Source of the DNA: Cristatella mucedo
Lineage: Eukaryota; Bryozoa; Phylactolaemata; Cristatellidae
NCBI GenBank assembly: GCA_009760855.2
Contig: WPIO01000134.1
Coordinates: forward strand, 860,001-924,000
Direction: 5' to 3'
Length of the DNA: 64,000 bases
The notes beneath the pieces are model-generated. The model made no database searches. It was not told the origin of the DNA and was given only the letters and a program-made list of their open reading frames with translations. Both the position numbers and the translations under genes were made by a program. Positions 1 to 11,313 of this stretch are shown piece after piece. The number at the start of each line of letters is the position of its first letter. Position 1 is the stretch's first letter.

Positions 1-430
1 ACAGAGTAAGGCATGTCTCGCCGATCGTTTGGAGGATGAACGCGCCTAGACCCGGGGCTATGTGGCGAACCCTGCGGTGACCATTGTGGTGAACCCTGGT
101 GAACCCGGTGGCGAACCCCGGGGCAAAGGATGCGCAAAGGCAGTACGCCGACTGACCTTTTCAAAGGTGGCCGCGAAAGCAACTCTGTTGAATCTTTGGC
201 ATTCAATCCGAATCCGATCAACTTCCGGCTCGCATGACTTCGGCGTGTGCCAACAAGTTCGGCGATCAGGGCGATCGAAGGAATGACCTGGGGAAACCGT
301 CAACACCCACACCAGCGTGCTCCCCTTCGTTGAGGCTCAGGCATACTTCCAGAGTCTGTGTAATCATTGTCGTGTATTAACGCCCACCGGTCTCAATCGT
401 CTACACCTTCATATCCTTGGTCCATTCATT
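1..430. other. Unassigned GC-richer stretch
   Basis: Positions 60-125 contain an irregular short repeat built on 'ggcgaaccc' and 'ggtgaaccc'. The open frames here are short and on both strands, and resemble no family I recognise. No unit homology to copies 2 or 3 was seen. Confidence 0.3.
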
Positions 431-815
431 CTTTAAATCTAGTGCCTAGGCCAGCGTACGGTTATCTTCCTTCCAGTATTATTGAGTTTACCTCCAAGAA
501 TTTCTTCAGATCTTACTCCTGATGGGAGCTTCATAAGGAACTCTCTGTCTCCTGATAGTCTGTTTACGAAATCAATTCCCGAGCCAGTTTACTAGCCTCT
601 AGTTGTTTAGCACTGAAGTTTATTTGCATTCAAACTCCAGAATTCTTGTATTTCTCAATTCTGGCTAATTTTCCTTTAGTTACCAGAATAATACTCGAGC
701 CAGAAATATCTTCATATTTTTTAAATCTTATAGAAATAGGTTCTTTTGATTTTGATGTTAGATTCCTTTGGTAATCTGATAGCGTAACTTTAGTCTCACA
801 GTATTCCATATTCTA
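430..815 (-). pseudogene. Remnant of small basic Polinton-type protein (tentative)
   Basis: The minus strand from about 812 reads through a Lys/Ser-rich stretch containing KVTLSDYQRNLTSKSKEPIS and, after a stop near 632, NFSAKQLEASKLA, then continues in another frame. Short proteins with paired 'LxxxQ...KxI' and 'FSxxQ' segments occur in animal Polinton-like elements. I recognise only this general look and cannot name a family. Stops and frame changes show it is broken. Its place at the left end of the Polinton half fits an element gene, but it could be unrelated AT-rich sequence. Confidence 0.25.
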
Positions 816-891
816 TAATAATTAATTTTTATTTAAAGCTCAAAAAACTATTATATAAATAGAACGGACAAATGCTTTTAGAAATCGCGTA

Positions 892-1332
892 ATGGAACTT
901 CTGAGATATGAACCAGACACTGGAAAATTCTTTCGGAGATTTCCTAGAGGAACAGCATGAGTTGGCTCAGAAGCAGAGAGAACACATAAGTGAATGCAAA
1001 GAGATCAAGATTGATAATACAATTTATAAAACTCACAAAACTTCGTGGCTTATTATGACAGGAGAAATGCTAACTTTTCAACTCGATCATATGAATTTGA
1101 ATTCATCGGATAATTGTATTTTGAATTTGCGAATAGCAATTCATTCTGAGAATAATAAAAATAAGAAGATTACACGAAGAAATACTACAGGATTTGCGGG
1201 TGTCTGTTTTAATAAACGATTAAATAAATTTGTATCGTAAATTCGCGTAGATAAGCAACTAAATCATTTGGGATATTTTACAGACCCAAAGCAAGCGGCA
1301 TATTCGCTTGCACCTACAATTTTCAAAATTTA
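892..1332 (+). pseudogene. HNH-AP2 homing endonuclease-like pseudogene
   Basis: Three segments in order match the layout of phage/giant-virus type HNH endonucleases with a C-terminal AP2 DNA-binding domain. The start has LLRYEPDTGKFFRRFPRG (from 892). A central HNH part reads FQLDHMNLNSSDNCILNLR then SENNKNKK (about 1,077-1,170). An AP2-like part reads NTTGFAGVCFNKRLNKFVS, followed after an in-frame TAA (1,238) by LNHLGYFTDPKQAA. Such enzymes cleave DNA and spread by homing. There is a stop near 937, a frame change before about 980 and the TAA at 1,238, so the gene is dead. It lies at the edge of the Polinton half and was not seen in copies 2 or 3. The family assignment rests on motif order; the host element is inferred. 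Confidence 0.7.
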
Positions 1333-1691
1333 ATTGTAAGTACTGTCTGCCAGAAGATAATAAATTAGTGCGTTACACAGATCTCTAGTTCTTACATTGT
1401 CGATTCAATTCGTCTCTTAGTTTAAGCATTTCACTATAAATTTCTTCCTGTGTTTTCCTGTGCATAAAGATTAGCAATAGAATTGCAGACTCAGCCTTAT
1501 AGTCACAAGTTTTCTTTCACCCTATTCGTGATACTTCAACCTTTTTTATGTCCGATTTTTATTCATCAGAAGAGGAAACATCAGATTTTTCAACTAGTAT
1601 CTTTCCTTTCTTTAGGTATTATAATCTGTTATTTACTTCCGAGCTTTATACTTGCTCTGAAAGATCAATAACTATCCTATGCTCTAATAGT

Positions 1692-2114
1692 TCAATAGTA
1701 TTTTTTTATATCAACAATTGGGTTATTAGGTCTAGTACTTTGTAAACTTAAAGCATTCATTCGTTCTTCATGAGTTGGCAATAGTGGAGCTCTTACTGTA
1801 AACATTGTTAAGTAAATTATCTTTTTTATAAATCCTGCAACTGTTACACTAATAGTTACAGCAAGACCTACAGCTCCCATAATACCTGCTATATTTGCTA
1901 TGATAGCAGGAATTTGCTGGAAGAAAGTCACCAGATCTTCAAGGAAGTTCTTCTTCCAAGACTTAGGATCTAGTTGTGATGCATCCCATGAGACTTCTGC
2001 TCCAAATGTTTCTCTTGGATGTTTACTTGGATTCAGATAACAATCTGAATTAGATTGTTCTACCTTTAGTAGTATCTCATTTATACGATAACCAATCTCT
2101 AAAGAAGCAACCAT
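1692..2114 (-). CDS. Polinton-half ORF with hydrophobic segment, copy 1 (open, 140 aa)
   Basis: An uninterrupted 140-codon frame starts at ATG 2,114. Residues about 65-100 form a long hydrophobic, Ala/Gly/Ile-rich stretch (FFQQIPAIIANIAGIMG and onward) ending in Lys, which could span or disrupt a membrane. A polar C-terminus with EERMNALSL follows. It lies directly downstream of another minus-strand frame (2,580-2,115), with almost no gap, as in compact viral gene blocks. Copies at 32,014-32,455 and 52,640-53,057 are frameshifted, so this is the only open one. I do not recognise the family. A minor virion or membrane-active protein is a guess from composition and position. Confidence 0.45.
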   Translation of the reverse strand: MVASLEIGYRINEILLKVEQSNSDCYLNPSKHPRETFGAEVSWDASQLDPKSWKKNFLEDLVTFFQQIPAIIANIAGIMGAVGLAVTISVTVAGFIKKIIYLTMFTVRAPLLPTHEERMNALSLQSTRPNNPIVDIKKYY

Positions 2115-2580
2115 TTTTTAAAGCAATTCTTTCTATCGCCTTCCATGAAACATTTCCGTACTTTCCAGACGTAATGTCATCAACGATTTCATTAATGCTT
2201 AATCCTAGATCTACAATACTTGTTAATCCTGATAGAAAATTTGCCAGTGTCTTTGTTACAGCACCACCAACTTTGAATTATTTAAAAACCTTTGACACAA
2301 TTGTACCAATTCTATTTGATGCTCTTGGACTATAATTCATTACAATTTTTGGAGAGACTTATACAATCGCTTTTGACCCAAGTTCTGTAGCCGTTGTTGT
2401 ACCAGACCCAATTTCTTTAGTTGAATCAATTCCAGACTTTATATATTCTTCAACTGATCCTCCATGTTGTATTAAAGCTCTTACACATTTTTTAAAGAAG
2501 CTATTTTAGTTTTACTTGCTTTTCTTCAATGTTTTTCTTTGTATTAGCTTTAAGAATTGAGCCTTAGTAATGTTTTCCAT
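2115..2580 (-). pseudogene. Polinton-half ORF, copy 1 (broken)
   Basis: Starting at ATG 2,580 the frame begins MENITKAQFLKLIQRKTLKK, meets stops near 2,510, and continues with small-residue-rich sequence including SGIDSTKEIGSGTTTATELG and LTSIVDLGLSINEIVDDIT before running into the ORF at 2,114. Homologous broken frames lie at 33,215-33,655 and 53,060-53,520. It diverges from the plus-strand block starting at 2,591, so the 10-20 bp between them was probably a shared promoter region. Function unknown. Confidence 0.4.
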
Positions 2581-2590
2581 TTATTTATAT

Positions 2591-3385
2591 GATGGAGATT
2601 ATCACAAAAATTAATAAGGAACTATTTACTGATCTTGATTGCAATTATAATACAGTAACTAACTTAGGCTAGCCAGTAAATAATTCTGACAAAATAACTA
2701 GATCATGCTCTTTGTTCAGACTTTGGGAATAACGTAGCGAATAATGTTTCACGAGAAATGGCATCAGTTTCTGATTGTTCTAGTTTGCTACCAAAGAGCC
2801 ATGGAATCCTTGAATCACAACTTAACTGTATTAATGTTACTGGCATCTCAGATAATTCCGCTAATGGCACTGCTTAGGAAAGTAGTAAACCTAACAAAGT
2901 TATTAACTGTGGTTTACTTAAGAGCATGACAGTTTTTCAGTGGTATCTCAAATTCTACTCTTGACCTAGGACTAAATAATGTTACTTCTTTGAAAGACTC
3001 AAACATTGGATAAGTAAGTATACAAACAGTTGATACTTGTAAACAGTAGTGTTACTTTAGATATTTAGGACTTACAAGTTTTCCAACTTTACTAGCATTA
3101 AGTAGCTTAGGTCTTACTATTCAAGTTAACGGAACAGGAACAAAAAGTTATGTTTCACAACTAACTCGTAGTGATATTCCAGTAATAGATCGAATGGGAA
3201 ATAAAATCGGTTGTGTTACACCTTTTTAAATATTCATTCCTGGTAATGTAAACAATTTCTTTTATTATATCAAGTAGTCTACGGTCGAGTGACACAACTG
3301 GTGATTTCTTTGACTTAACAAGTGATAACACTTATGGTGTATCTGGAATTTTAATTCTAGAAATGGAACTATATGGCTTATTTTA
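2591..3385 (+). pseudogene. Polinton-half structural-type gene remnant, copy 1
   Basis: The plus-strand frame opens with MEIITKINKELFTDLDCNYN (2,594) and is then cut by stops. Readable pieces include NNVANNVSREMASVSDCSSL, LTSFPTLLALSSLGLTIQVN and TTGDFFDLTSDNTYGVSG. They are rich in Ser, Thr, Asn and alternating hydrophobics, as in beta-sheet virion proteins. It precedes the fibre gene on the same strand. Copies lie at 33,665-34,465 and 53,535-54,325. I cannot tell whether it was a spike, penton or other protein. Confidence 0.4.
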
Positions 3386-3457
3386 GTTTATGATTAATAA
3401 CTTTACAGTAGAGTTCTGTTTCTTATGTAGAATTTCGTGTGAGTATAGTATCGAACA

Positions 3458-4247
3458 ATGTCACTAGGCTATCGAAGACAAGGATCTCAATCAAAGAATT
3501 ATATCAGGAGAACAGGTGATATACTTTCTGGTTCACTGAATATGAATCAGAATTTAATAAAGAATCTTGGGGATCCTGTTGATCCTGAAGATGCAGTAAA
3601 CCAAAGGTATATTGACATACATTTTCTTACTAAAATTTCTAGAGGAACTACAGCAGATGGAGACATACGAATAACAATCATCTGATAGATCTTGCAAAAC
3701 CCATTAATCCAAGTGATGCTGCAACGAAAGACTCTGCTGACACTAAGCTATTAAAAGCAGGTGGAGCAATAAATGGTACTTTAACTGTAAATGGTTTGAT
3801 TAGTATTGTTATTCCTCTTTACAAACAAATTGATGTTCCAAATAAAGAATACTTGGATAGCAACTTTGTTAAAAGATCGGGAGATACTAGGGATGACATT
3901 GTAGATATGATGGGAAACTCTATTTCGTTAAGAAACAATCATGTTGATCCTAAAGATGAGGTTAGATTTGCTTATCTAAATAGGATATCAGATGGTAATG
4001 CGGCTACTGTAACATTTCAAGGAGTTATGGATAGTTCATTAACTACTGCCATATTTGGTAAAGTCGGCAACACGAAGGTGGATTACTAGTTTAGGAGATT
4101 ATGCAGCTCTTCGAGGAATACTTGTAGTTGGAGCAACATTTGATGCCCCTGGTATGAGAAAAAAATACTTATGCCTCCACCATCTACGGGCAATAGATTA
4201 GGCGGACAACTAACTGGTGGTTATGCATTAGATGTAAATGGAAAATA
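3458..4247 (+). pseudogene. Fibre-like protein gene, copy 1 (frameshifted)
   Basis: Starts MSLGYRRQGSQSKNYIRRTG at 3,458. It carries repeats of a phage-tail-fibre type: a Gly-rich turn, 'SGSLNMNQNLIKNLGDP', 'PEDAVNQRYID', and later 'INPSDAATKDS' and 'KEYLDSNFVKRSGDTRD'. In phages and Polinton/adintovirus-like elements such repeats build trimeric receptor-binding fibres. The first frame stops at 3,683-3,685, while the matching sequence continues in the -1 frame. The same break is in copies 2 and 3. This copy has further frame breaks at about 4,066 (one extra base) and 4,172. The start is supported by all three copies beginning at the same ATG. Confidence 0.65.
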
Positions 4248-4288
4248 GTGCCGAGTACTTTCTTCAAAGTAGGATCAACACTATTTGA

Positions 4289-4545
4289 ATGATGACAAGA
4301 AAGAACTTAGATATGCAAGGAACGTTAGACTTCAACGCAAATAAAATAATAACCTTCGAAATACTGTCGCAGAATTAGAATCAGTGAGTAAAGGTTTTTC
4401 TGATAATAACTATCTTAGGAAAGATTAAGATCGGATAATAAGAGGACATTTGTCTGCTAACTCATAAATATGTTATGGTAAAAGGTCCAAAATATTTCAC
4501 TGATATATCTAAAAAGAATATCTTAGAGTAAAGCGATTGATTATT
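4289..4545 (+). pseudogene. Second fibre-like repeat ORF, copy 1
   Basis: Downstream of the fibre gene, a start like MTRKNLDMQGTLDFNANKII repeats the 'L-DMxGxLDxNxNKI' pattern of fibre repeats. It continues, after frame changes, with ESVSKGFSDNN and HKYVMVKGPKYFTDIS. The homologue at 55,274-55,500 reads further in the frames. It is absent from copy 2, inside that copy's deletion. It may be a second short fibre or the detached end of a longer fibre gene. Confidence 0.4.
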
Positions 4546-4589
4546 TCAGGAGATACAGCAGATGGTTTTATACAAATAATATTACTTAA

Positions 4590-5000
4590 AGTAAATTTTT
4601 AATTAAAATGTATTCTCCAGATTTTTTGAATTACCTTTTGCTACGTTTGGTAACCTAAAGTTTTCTAAGAGTAACCAATCATGGAAATTATGAAGACGAT
4701 TATCTATCTAAGTTGACTGATATAAAAATAAACAAACCAATTTACCCAAAGATAACATTAAAAATTACAGACATCAATGAAGCTACTGCTGGCTATGAGT
4801 ATAACTAGCAATTTAACTAGTTACATTGCTGAACATAAAAAACTGGCACAGCTTATTTTCAAAGGATGATAATAGAACACGAATACAACACGAAATAATA
4901 GCAGCGACAGTTGTAATTATTTCGAAAAGATGATCAAGAAGTGATTGTTAGAAACTATTACCATAAATTTTATTTTACTCTTTAGGATTCATTCCTTCTA
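4590..5000 (+). pseudogene. Unassigned Polinton-half remnant, copy 1
   Basis: Homologous to 55,600-55,990. In copy 3 part of it reads as an open frame with YEDDYLSKLSDIKRNKPIY and ITLKITDINEATAGLE. In copy 1 the same sequence is broken by stops. Product unknown; probably another virion-type gene of the plus-strand block. Confidence 0.3.
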
Positions 5001-5564
5001 ACTTACTCTATATTAAAAACTCTGGTATAAAAAATAATAACGTGCTAATATTAAGTAATTTTATAGCAAACTTTATTGTTTCTAATACACCTTCTATAAC
5101 AAGTTATTAGTTTTAAAATTAGCTATCATGTCTTAACCTATCCACGAGCCTTCCCAACTCCAAGTTATCTTTATGTAATTGAAATCGGATTGGTAACGGG
5201 AGTTGTATTTTCTCAGGCTAATTTATTGTTATTTCCCATGGGTTAACTAAACTTTCCAATTTATACATTCCTGTATAAATTCCGTTGGTTTACTTGAACT
5301 AGAAAACTATCCCGAGTCTAATGCCTTTTTAATTCGTTTGGTTGTCTCAATTTTTTCAGTATATGCTTCTGACTTTAAATTTAGTATGTATTTTTAAGTC
5401 TTCGAGAAACTCGGAGAAAATAGAACCATTGCGAACTTTTGTAAAGATGCATGAAATCCCTGGGTCAGAATAATGGATTCTTAAAGTTTGTATTATAGGA
5501 CAAGTCCTAAAGGCTCTAACAACGAACTCCTGATGTCCTCAATGCTACGCATGGGAAATGAACA

Positions 5565-5716
5565 AATCTTAAAATTTGAGTATTGTTGACCTTGAACCTC
5601 ACTCAGTCATCTTAAAATTTGAGTGTTGCTGACCTAGAACCTCAATAAGTCATCTTAAAATTTATCATTAGTGTTTTAGTATTAGTATTGTTGACCTTGA
5701 ACCTCACTAAGTCATC
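5565..5716. repeat. Direct repeat (~46-50 bp unit) between Polinton gene blocks
   Basis: Three imperfect copies of a unit beginning 'atcttaaaatttgagt' and ending 'gaacctcactaagtc'. Two copies remain at 56,600-56,690 in copy 3. It lies downstream of the plus-strand block and beyond the end of the minus-strand block, where the two converge. Confidence 0.6.
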
Positions 5717-5941
5717 AATTCATCTAGTTTCTATTGAAACAATTTTTTATAATATTGGTTTAGTTTTTATTATTATGCAGTAGTTGTTGTAGTTGAAGTA
5801 GATGAAGAAGTTGAAGAGGAAGGTGAAGCAGTAGGATCAATAGTTGTAGACGAAGATGATGTTACTGTACTTCCAGCAAGAGAAGCTACTGTTGCTTTTT
5901 GTCTGGCACGGGTGGCGTCAGATACGTCAGGCAGGACAGGA

Positions 5942-6590
5942 CTAACACTCGTCAGTTGTATAACCCGAAGTTTCTCGAGGTGTATCTAGAAGGTTTTCAA
6001 CTTTTGTTCTAACAGTAGATTCTAGATCAGAAGTAACTTTTGCAATATCAGAGCAAATAACTTGTTGTGCTTCTGCGTCACATTTATCTAGATGGAATTT
6101 CTTCACTGAATTGCCTGTCATAACTGAATTATAAGAGTCAAGTGTTTGTGCATCGTAAGCAGTCATTCTAGATTTGACAAGATAGTCTACATACGAATTT
6201 GGTAGAATAGGAGGTGTAACAAGATAAGGGTGAGAGATATCAGTGGCCTACTTTGGAGTAGTTGTTGTCATTCTCCTATACTTACTTAAAAATTCAAAAA
6301 AATTAAACGGAAGTAACAATCTGTACGCTAAGTTTGGTTTTTGGGTACTTTGATTCCTTTTCTGCTTTTGAGACCATTGTATTAATCTTGTTTTCGTGGT
6401 ATTCCATTAGTTTATCACATGTTTCACAGATTTCTACAAGAATACTAGTAAACAAACTATCTAAATCAGTAATACATTTATCTAGTGAATTTTTAATAAT
6501 TTTTTGATCAACTGCTTTTGGTTTTTGTAGACACACTGTAATAGTCATTTCTCTAGATTGCTCACAACTAAGAATTCTTGAGACATCCAT
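5942..6590 (-). pseudogene. Two unassigned minus-strand ORFs of the Polinton half
   Basis: ORF 6,590-6,303 (95 aa) contains ILSCEQSREMTITVCLQ and a Lys/Glu-rich helical stretch. ORF 6,166-5,942 (74 aa) contains DAQTLDSYNSVMTGNSVKKF and AKVTSDLESTVRTKVENLL. They could be parts of one broken gene. No homology to known proteins is evident to me. The block 5,720-6,930 is absent from copy 3, where flanks join directly near 56,690. Confidence 0.3.
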
Positions 6591-6639
6591 TACTATATAA
6601 TAATGTGTTTTTATAATTGACCTTCATTGGTATAAGGAT

Positions 6640-6845
6640 ATTGTGTTTCTTTGTCAAAAGGCTTGCTCATTGCAAAAGGCTTGCTCATATTTATCATCTA
6701 TTTCATAATCTTCATCATCTTCGGTTTCAGTTTCTTTATCATCTTCTGGATTGTAATCAAGATCATCATCAATACCATCTTCTACTTCACTTTCACATTC
6801 ATATTCCCTCTAAAATACGACTTCAATTTTTAATTTATTCATCTC
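6640..6845 (-). pseudogene. Acidic minus-strand ORF remnant
   Basis: The minus strand encodes an extremely acidic run with ESEVEDGIDDDLDYNPEDD and ETETEDDEDYEIDDKYEQ, with a stop upstream. It follows the polymerase gene on the same strand. It may be the tail of a small acidic protein. There is no family match. Confidence 0.35.
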
Positions 6846-7009
6846 TATAATAGTAGATTTTTGTTTTAAAATAAAATTTCTCCTGTTTCATCACCAATCC
6901 AAACTTGCCATACTCCATTTCAATTTTTAATTAATCATTTTTTTAGTTATTTCTCTAAAGTCATGTTAGATTTGAACTTTTGATTTTTCATTATTTTCTG
7001 ACCTTAAGC

Positions 7010-10000
7010 GGCCATGTTTTCTTTTTGGCATCTACATATAAATTATTTTATTGCATTCAATACATTTTCCACGACTCTCTTTTATTCTATAATGGCCATA
7101 AGCATAACTGTGGCGGCCGCAGTCTAACCAGTATCGTTTTAAGTCAAAAAGTGATAGTGCTTTCTTAGTTTGTGTAATAGTTTTAACTAGATGATTTCTT
7201 GTTTAAAATCTAGATTGGCTACAATAGACATCAAATCCTGTTCTACGAAAACTAATGTAATCTTTATGTGACAAACATTTTTTTTAGCTATTTCTCTTCT
7301 AGTTACCTTAACTTTCTTAACTGATGACTTAACTTGCATTCCAACTTTTGTTGCTATTACTATCTGCATTGAATAAAGTTCGAGTCTTTAGAAAAATCAC
7401 TCATCAATTTACGATAGACTTTTCTACCATATATCCTTTCTTATCACAAATATAATCTTTTGTATCCGGATCAATAGTAACTTTTTCTGCCACCTCATCT
7501 TTAAATTTACCAAAACTTCCCTTATTTTCTTTCATCTTCTCAAATCCTTCTGCCTTCTACATTTCTTGATTTCTATGATAACTTTATAAATCTAAATGAT
7601 CCAAATAATTTGAAAAGTTATCGTAAACATGCTCTGTATTTATTTTAATGACTTGCAAATCTGGATCGGCGTAAGCATGTGTTAATTTATCTCCGTAATA
7701 ATCTTGTATAGTGTTACAATATAAATTTTACATCATTAACTTTGATATTTCAAGAATAGAAAACCCTAAATATATTGGTTTATTAAGACAAATCTCTACG
7801 TTTGTTGTTTCTATTCCAATTAAATCTTGTTTTCTTATTCTTCTATCTTTAAATCTTGAACTCATAACTCTTTTATCAGATAACGTAATATCTTCTTCAG
7901 ACTTTCAATCACACAACTCTATATTAGCTCTTTCCCTAACATTTTTCATTGTTTTAAAAAAGGCATTATTCTTTAACTTACAATTCTCTTTTTCAAAATC
8001 TTTTTTGGTTCTTTCCTTTTTGCAATTTTGTTAAGTATACAGCCGCTGAGCCAATTGCTCTGAGAAAAACTCATTACGCTATGCACTTTAGTTAAAACAT
8101 AACCCCTTTCAAAAGCAAGTTGCACATTCTTATATAATGAATAGCATATTTTACCTTTGGTTCTAAATCAACAATTAGTTTCGCTACATTGCTTTTATAA
8201 TCAATTAATTTTTTCTTATCATCTCTCATTAAAGTACTTTCATAATATTTTGAATATTCTTCTGTGGCAACTTTCCTCTTAATTGGTAAAAGAGGATAAT
8301 CAGAATAAGTATCATTTAAATCATTTGGACAAACATGTCAACCTCCAGAGCATAACCAACTCTGGAATTTTCTCTTACAGCTAATATTTTTTCTTTTGTG
8401 CAAAAAGCAACTTGCTTCTGATCCAAGAAACCATTATTTGCCATTGGTTATTGTTGCGTTATTGCTTCTGAATATAGAGCATTTGCATCTTTATAAAGTA
8501 ACCAACTCTTTTCTTTTGTTTTATTAAAATTGGAAGCCATTTCATTATTAGCCTTGACATGGCGATAAGAGGCTTGTGTTATTCCTCATCTAATAGCACT
8601 CTCAAAGATATCAAATGTTCAAAACTTTTAAACACATCTAACCTTACTTTTGAATATCTTAAACCAGCACACCAAGTTAAACCGGGAGCAGTAAAGAAAT
8701 TTGCAGGATCAAGACCGTCAATTCTCTCAGATAAATGTCTCAAATGTTGAAATACATCAGCCAATTGAAAAACATCCATAGTAAGATACATTTTGCTGAA
8801 ATGGCTTAAAGTATCTTCTCTACTTGGATCGATCTTTTTCATTAAATTCTAAATTTATTGAGCTCTTTCATAATCTTTTTCACTAACACCCTCATCATTC
8901 AATGTACTATAGAAACAGTTTCTGTCTGTAAGTTTATTTTCATCTAACTTGAAAACGAACGAATTGAAAGCGAATCAACACACTCATTACGAAAACTTCG
9001 TTTTCTGTTAGCAGCTCAAATTCTGCGTTTTTTAACATTGAAAAATATTGTTTCTTGTATGTTCTAAAGTGTTACCAGATTTAACACTGTTCGTAACTAA
9101 ATCTGATAATCCTTTGTTAAATAATTGAAGTGAATCTCTAAAACTTAACGAACCTATTTCTACATTCATATAATTCTCCGTGTTGCTTGCTAACACATTC
9201 TTTTTAAATCTTTGATCTTGAAATTCCTGGACCAATAAATGAGTATCATAGCCTTTTTAAGTTGTGAGTAAGCAAAGGTGGCTTGAATCTATCAGCAATT
9301 ATACTGACATTTAAATCGCACCTAGCATGAGCTGCTCCACGGTACTTTCCAGTGAGGTAGCAATAATCTAAAACTGTATCTTTGTCTAAGTCTAAATTAC
9401 AAATATAACAAGTAGTAGCAGAGCTAAACATTCTTTACTCATCTTCTGTCATCGTAGTATAATCAAAATCTAATATATATAGGAATAATTTCTTTTAACT
9501 CTTTCTTAATAGTAGAGCTTAATCTAGCCAATGCATAAGTATTCCTCTAACATTATTTCCATTAAATAATTTGAAACCTTTACTATTACCATTATAATCA
9601 ATAATGATATACGATCCTGAGTAAGGTATGTGATTTTGAAAAGCTTCTGGAATGCTATTGTCTGGAATCTAATTTATCTTGTGAATAAAATCTACTTAAA
9701 CATCTTTTACAACCTAATTGCATACCATATCTTTTTGAACTTCTGCACAGACCATTAAAGTTTCAAATGATAACATGATGCGAGTTTGTTTGGTCATCAT
9801 TACTAAAGAGTAATAGGTCTAAATGTTTCTCCTTTTCTTCATCAACAACTATTAATGGACTTTGACTTTTATTATCATACTCGAAAGGGTTTATTTTTAT
9901 GTTAAATAATTCTGCTAAGATAGGAATATTAGTAGCACTTAATGCTTAAGAGGGATAACAGTACCTAATGCTAAACAATTTTTCTAATCTAGGAAATAAA

Positions 10001-10513
10001 TGATAATATGTCTTATAATAGAATAGCGTTTAAATCTGTTACTTTCTCTGGATGATTATATTTCTAATGTAAAAATCCTAATACACACCATAAAGCACAA
10101 CAGTTATCAGACTCATTCTTTATATTCACAGTTGATCTTTTCTTTTCTAATCCAACTGGCATTGGTAAATAACTTCCTCCAAAACGATGTCTAAAATAAG
10201 TAAACTTTGCATAGACAGAATGCATGCAAACTCCGACCTGAGCCTTTCTCTAACCATTCCTCAACTATTTTTTTGAAAAAGCAAATTGCATTGTAATTAT
10301 TTTCTTAACATCAGAAATTCTGTTTAATTTAGCATTACTTGCTCCAGCAAAAAGTTGATAATTATAAGAACCGTCCTCACTAGCTACAATTGGTGAAACA
10401 ATCATCGTTAATTTCAAATCACTTTTAGTTTTTAGTAATTCCTTAATTAGTATCTTTAATCCTTGGCTTGTTTTATCAAATAATCTATCAAAGTCGACTT
10501 CGTTGTTATCCAA
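7010..10513 (-). pseudogene. Protein-primed DNA polymerase B pseudogene, Polinton/adintovirus type, copy 1
   Basis: Reading the minus strand, family landmarks appear in order across changing frames: an N-terminal part with DLKLTMIVSPIVAS (near 10,420); a Cys/His insert with CYICNLDLD and YLTGKYRGAAHARC (9,431-9,320); LSFRDSLQLFNKGLSDLV (near 9,130); MDVFQLADVFQHLRH and FFTAPGLTW (8,780-8,670); KLKNNAFFKTMKNVRERANI (near 7,930); and KPIYLGFSILEISKLMM (near 7,750). Motif C reads YADPDL (near 7,650) where the family has YxDTDS: both Asp remain but neighbours are changed. Further on come KDYICDKKGYMVEKS and an AYGHYRI segment near the C-terminus. Such enzymes replicate the element from a protein primer. 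Multiple stops and shifts show it is dead. Confidence 0.85.
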
Positions 10514-10559
10514 CCCTACGTACTCATAATCCCTGAACTTCCCATCAGAAGATCAAACA

Positions 10560-11313
10560 AAATCTCGGAGAGACACCCGGAGGCGTGTAGGTGGCTGCTT
10601 TTTATAGAGGCTCGGTACCGCGGGCAGTTGTTAAGCAAACATATACAAATTTGCAAGGAGAAAAGGCAGCGGTGACCTTTACTTCGTCGTCCCGATGGAA
10701 CAGGGCGCGACCCAGCAGAGGCGTCGGCAGTGGCGGCAGTTTTGAAGTCGGCACACTGTCACTTCCCCGACGGATGTGCCTGGTCAGCAGGACGAGACAC
10801 AGAAGAGCCGAATCGGCTTTTTCGTCTCCTCTGCTGCTGCTGCGGCCGTGGCAGACCGAGGCTGGCCGCCGCCGCAGCCGCCTACGTTGCCGCCGCTCGC
10901 CAGCCGATAGGTCAGCTGATCGGTCAGCTGACGAGTGGCCAGCGGCAGAGCATCCGGCCGAGCAACCAGCAGCCGAGGAAGCGGGTACTGGCAACGAGAG
11001 CACGGCGGAGCCGACGCTGGCCACACCGCTGGCATCGCAGAGCGAAGCAGCAAATGGGAAAGGCAAAAAGCACGTGACCCGCGACTCGGCCACGCCCAGC
11101 TTCCCGTGCTCTGCTCGAGCCGCTGAGCCGCTGAGAAGCACTCGTGGCCGGCTCGTCGCAGCCGCGCTGCCGCGCTCGCCTCCGAGTGCTGCCTGCAGCG
11201 CTCGTCGCGCAGGGCGCCGAGCGCTGCAGGCAGCAGTCACTCGCTCAGCAACCTACGCTCGCCCAAGGCAACGCCTGCCGCCGCCGGCGAGGTGGGCGCC
11301 GAAAAAAAATCCT
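10560..11313. other. GC-rich stretch without a convincing gene
   Basis: High GC with many CpG and trinucleotide-like runs (gct, gcc, cgg). Long open frames exist on both strands because stops are rare in such composition, and their translations are low-complexity Ala/Arg/Ser. The stretch is missing from copies 2 and 3, where 10,390-equivalent joins 11,970-equivalent. It may be a CpG-rich insert. Confidence 0.4.
10597..10607 (-). promoter_or_regulatory. TATA-like sequence upstream of the polymerase remnant
   Basis: The minus strand reads CTATAAAAAGC here, about 85 bp upstream of the first polymerase ATG-like codon. Sequence from here rightward is GC-rich and unlike the AT-rich element, so it may instead belong to an inserted sequence. 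Confidence 0.2.

Noticed and set aside
3674-3690. Programmed -1 ribosomal frameshift in the fibre gene
   Set aside because: No slippery heptamer or clear downstream structure seen; a shared ancestral lesion is simpler.
5565-5716. CRISPR-like array
   Set aside because: Units are adjacent and imperfect, with no spacers, in a eukaryotic context.
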